Source: Aquila chrysaetos chrysaetos (taxonomy: Eukaryota; Chordata; Aves; Accipitriformes; Accipitridae). From it: 64,000 nt of DNA. Below, piece after piece: positions 60,601 to 64,000 of this stretch. The stretch spans positions 15,374,851 through 15,438,850 of the forward strand of contig NC_044030.1 in the NCBI RefSeq assembly GCF_900496995.4, in the 5' to 3' direction. Both the position numbers and the translations under genes were made by a program. Below the pieces are notes generated by a model. That model worked only from the letters and a program-made list of their open reading frames with translations, had not been told where the DNA came from and did not search any database. Position 1 is the first letter of the stretch; the number at the start of each line of letters is the position of its first letter.

Positions 60601-63600
60601 TTAATAACCTTAGCCAAATTCATTTTCTGAGACAGAGGGAGAGATGCACAGTCAATATGTTATGATCTTTCCCTGCCCTATTTCTCCTGTATTCCTCCCC
60701 TAACTTGCACAAAAAATCTTTTGATACATACTGTTTAATCCAGTGTTGTATGTGTGTGTGCATGACTTTTTAAAATGAAAAATAAGCATGTTTTCTGCAA
60801 CCACTATCAGCCAAGAATTTTTTCAAAAATTTCAGAAGTTTGGAACTCCAAGATACCTTATTGTAGAATGTGCAGCCCACATTTCCGGTATATTCTTCAC
60901 AAAATATTTCCAATTAAAATAAACATTTATGTGAAGATTCAGAACATTCTTCAGAGTGTATACATATATTTAATATAGATACAGAAAGCCTTTTGTTGTT
61001 GGTGGTTTTTTACTGATAATGATTGGACAGCCTGCAAAAACTGCTTCCACATTAAGTCCAAGGATTTTCATTTTCTTTATAATTAGTATAAGAGTATTTC
61101 AAATAGTGAACATTTCCAAGTATTTTGCAGCAAAGGTCAGAAACTTTTTTTTTTAATAGGTCTTAGCATGGAGTTAGCTGTCAGTGTTGAATAGTTGTAA
61201 GGAGAGGAGGAAAGAATGTGAATATTTGTTATGGTATTTATATAGCAGCTGAGCTCTGAAAGCCTTGAACCAGTTGCATTTACTGTGTTTTGAAAAAGGT
61301 AAACAAAAAGAAAAGAAACTTTCACAGACTTTTTTTATTATTATTTTTTACTTTTATCTTAGCTCTGAGTACATTGCTCAAATGATAACATGTGATGATG
61401 CAACAAAGATGCTATCTAGGAATATTAAGGTGAAAAGATGATTTTGCACATTCCTGTGGTAAATATTATCCATGAATTCTGTCATTTCACAATGTTTCAA
61501 AAAATCTGTTGTGCTGAAGTCTTAGCTCATCACCACTCTTTGAGAACTCAGTCTCTCCATCCTCCATGCTAGTTGTCTTCACTACCATTTTTAGAGTTCT
61601 GTATTACAGGCTTCCTGACAAGATATTCTTGATATCAGCCTCCTTGCCTCTTTTTCCTCCTCCTCCACATTTCAAATTGTCACACCTCCTCTCAGATTCA
61701 TCAGTTTTCTGTGTTAGCCAGAGTGTCACATTCAGTTTGAAGTAACAGTGATACATACTTTTCCTCCTCTAAGAAATTCCTCTGTGGTCAGCCAATTTAC
61801 CTGCTGCCCCCTTTCAATTTCTTAAGCTTCAAAATAAGTAACTATACAGTTACAGCAGTTATCTTACACTGCCTTTGATAAAGAACACTACTAATAAAAG
61901 TCGGTATTTTACATGGCAAATGTTGATAATTTGAAGAATATAATAGAGCAATATCAACAAAGAGGATGTTTAGAGAACAACAAAAAGATAATAAAGCTAG
62001 ATGACAGTTTCTAAGTATAGGAATAGAATCCCTATTACTCCAGATTTGGGTTTGTTTTCCTAAAACATGGATACTAACTACATGTCAAAAATTACTAAAC
62101 TTGTATTAGTCATACAAAGGAGTCACACAAATCAAGTCTTGAAAGCAGAATGAAATGTGGAAATGGGTTGTGACCCAGACAGAACAGCGATTCCACAGTT
62201 TGCAGGCCATAGAACTTCAATCTCCAGAATATCTGATTTTATCACACAAATTACCAGCAGAAATGTTCACCAGCGGGGCTACCTGAGTTTTCATGAAACA
62301 GCGATGTGAACAGAATGGTGCTGAGCTGCGTGATCATAATTTGGAGGGGGGAAGGAGGGAGGGAGGGAAGAAAAGAAAGGGAGAAATTGGGGGAAAGCAA
62401 TAATGTCAGAGACCCTTCTTCATTTTGAAAATTGCAGAAATACATTGGTTTTGAAGATAGTTGCTCCAAACCATGATTGCAATAGATCCTTGCATTACAA
62501 ACTTTTCCTTAAAAAGGTCAAGTGCCTCCACTCCAACAAAAATATTATGCGTTAAATGCTAAAAAGAGTTTTCCCGTTAGGCGTCAACATGATATGCTAC
62601 CAGTTAGTTAAGATGAGGAACTTCACAGGCTGGCAGAAATACATTCTTGTGAAAGACATGTTGTTATTTATATCAAGCTCTTTTTGGAAATAGCTACAGG
62701 AGATGAGCTTAAAAAGATCTCTTCACCTCTGCTTGAGAAAGTCACAGTGGTTGGAGAGCTCAATGCAAATATCTATTTAATGCATACATAATTCCTTGCA
62801 TTTGAATTTTAGTCCTCAGCAATTACACTGCCATCAAGGGCACTAAAATAAACATAATAGTTTTTTTTCTTTAGCTAACCTTTTGTCCCAGTTTCACGTT
62901 TTTGTTTCACATCAGGGATATTATAGACATCATCTTCAGTGTCCATGTCAGAGATAAAGTACCAGTAGTACAAAGAGTATCTTCTCAATGTCCTGAGGGA
63001 AATCAATTAAGAGGAAAAACATTACAGCTCTACAAACATAGATCTACCATCAACTTATCTAGCAACTAGATTTACGAACATTTGATGTTGTCTTTTGAAA
63101 AATGCACAGCACTTTTTTGCTAATCTGTGATATAGGTTGAGTGTGGTTTCATTATTGCTTTTTCCACCCCCAAGAGATTCTGTGCTGTGAAAAAATGTGA
63201 GAAGAAACTATTTAACTATTATATTTGTAGGCAAAATGAGATCATGAGAAGGAAAGAAAAGACGTAAGAATGAGTACATTAAAAATGTTTTCTTAAAAAA
63301 TTCATGTTAAGTTTGGAACTGGACACATTTTTCATTATTTTTGACAAATTCAGACACACAGGGCAAAACGAAAGTTATTACAGTTCAAAATGAGATTTCA
63401 ACTTTAAGTGAACTCTGTTTCACATCAGTCAAAAATACTTTTATAAAAATGATGGGTTACCAAGTTTCTGAACTTTAAATTTCTTTAATACAATAAAGTG
63501 ACATCTTGAAAGGAACAGAACTTTTTATAGGACAAACAGTTACTTGTTTAGCCTTTTATGTTTTACTAGTTTTTAAAAACAAGCTAGCAAAAGAACAGCT

Positions 63601-64000
63601 CATTCCATTAGAATTTTGAAAATATGTGGACTTTTCTGACTTTTTTGTGTTTTCTTCTGAAAAAGGATTTTATAGGAAGAAAAGAAATTGCTGTTTCATT
63701 TAACTCATGCAACATTGACACATTGGATGTAATTGTATGCCAGTTTCAGCTAAGAATCACTAACTAGGCTGAGCAAATGTAATGGTAAGTTATAGTCCTT
63801 ATCATGATTGATAAAAATCCAAGAGTGAAGCCCCTGACGTGCCTGGAGCATATTCTCTCATGTGTAACAGCTCAGCTCTCAGGGTTACCTGGCCATTTCT
63901 GGCTCTGCTTTCATGCTCATTTTACCAAGGCTTAAAACTACTCCTGAAGCTCTAAAGTCTTAGGGCTTACAGTTCTTATTGGGTGCTACACAGCAGAAAA
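54671..64000. other. unique AT-rich sequence, no gene supported
   Basis: More than 9 kb without recognised mobile elements or genes. It holds a T/C tract near 55569-55590, an AT-rich stretch at about 55905-56040, a short GT repeat near 57352-57367 and a GGGA tract near 62.35 kb. Frames reach 116 codons (57615-57965 minus) without recognised similarity. The stretch 58140-58740 is nearly free of simple repeats, but a single sequence cannot show whether it is conserved. Confidence 0.5.
62343..62370 (+). repeat. GGGA-rich purine tract
   Basis: GGAGGGGGGAAGGAGGG followed by further GGGA units: at least four G tracts of three or more with short A loops, so a plus-strand quadruplex is possible. Confidence 0.88.

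Overview
The window looks like AT-rich, gene-poor DNA from a bird, probably a neoavian. The recognisable parts are all typical of bird genomes: several CR1 LINE copies (5'-truncated, with 3' tails such as ATTCTATG-type octamers or an ATTCT-type pentamer) and a cluster of solo retroviral LTRs of families that are abundant in neoavian genomes. The assignment rests on recognising these families; no host gene was identified with confidence, and no tRNA, rRNA, CRISPR or bacterial feature was seen.

Layout. 1-9.6 kb: unique sequence with a long degenerate GATA/GAGA block at 690-1150. 9.65-9.85 kb: an old CR1 3' end. 16.8-17.8 kb: two decayed LTR pieces in the same orientation. 18.4-20.0 kb: a 1.6 kb CR1 on the minus strand, still carrying most of a reverse transcriptase frame. 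20-27.3 kb: unique sequence, with a possible pair of small coding exons at 25.2-25.7 kb. 27.3-37.0 kb: the densest mobile-element area, containing a three-deep nest (LTR, CR1 inside it, second LTR inside the CR1), another CR1, a mosaic 1 kb LTR, and two solo LTRs in the opposite orientation to the innermost LTR of the nest. 37-48.2 kb: mostly unique sequence. 48.2-48.8 kb: an old CR1. 51.2-54.0 kb: the longest CR1 (about 2.8 kb, part of the endonuclease and all of the RT region, frame-broken). 54.1-54.7 kb: another solo LTR. 54.7-64 kb: unique sequence with a few simple repeats.

How it fits together. The window is probably intergenic or intronic, and its visible history is one of retrotransposon insertions. 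Target-site duplications are exact for two LTRs (5 bp each) and one-mismatch for two more, which fits ERVL-type integration and solo-LTR formation. No ERV internal coding region was seen between any of the LTRs. Three small open stretches (25218-25365, 25549-25674, 37531-37667) have splice-like borders and compatible phases, and the last is followed by AATAAA. They are reported as a weak candidate for the 3' end of an unrecognised gene.
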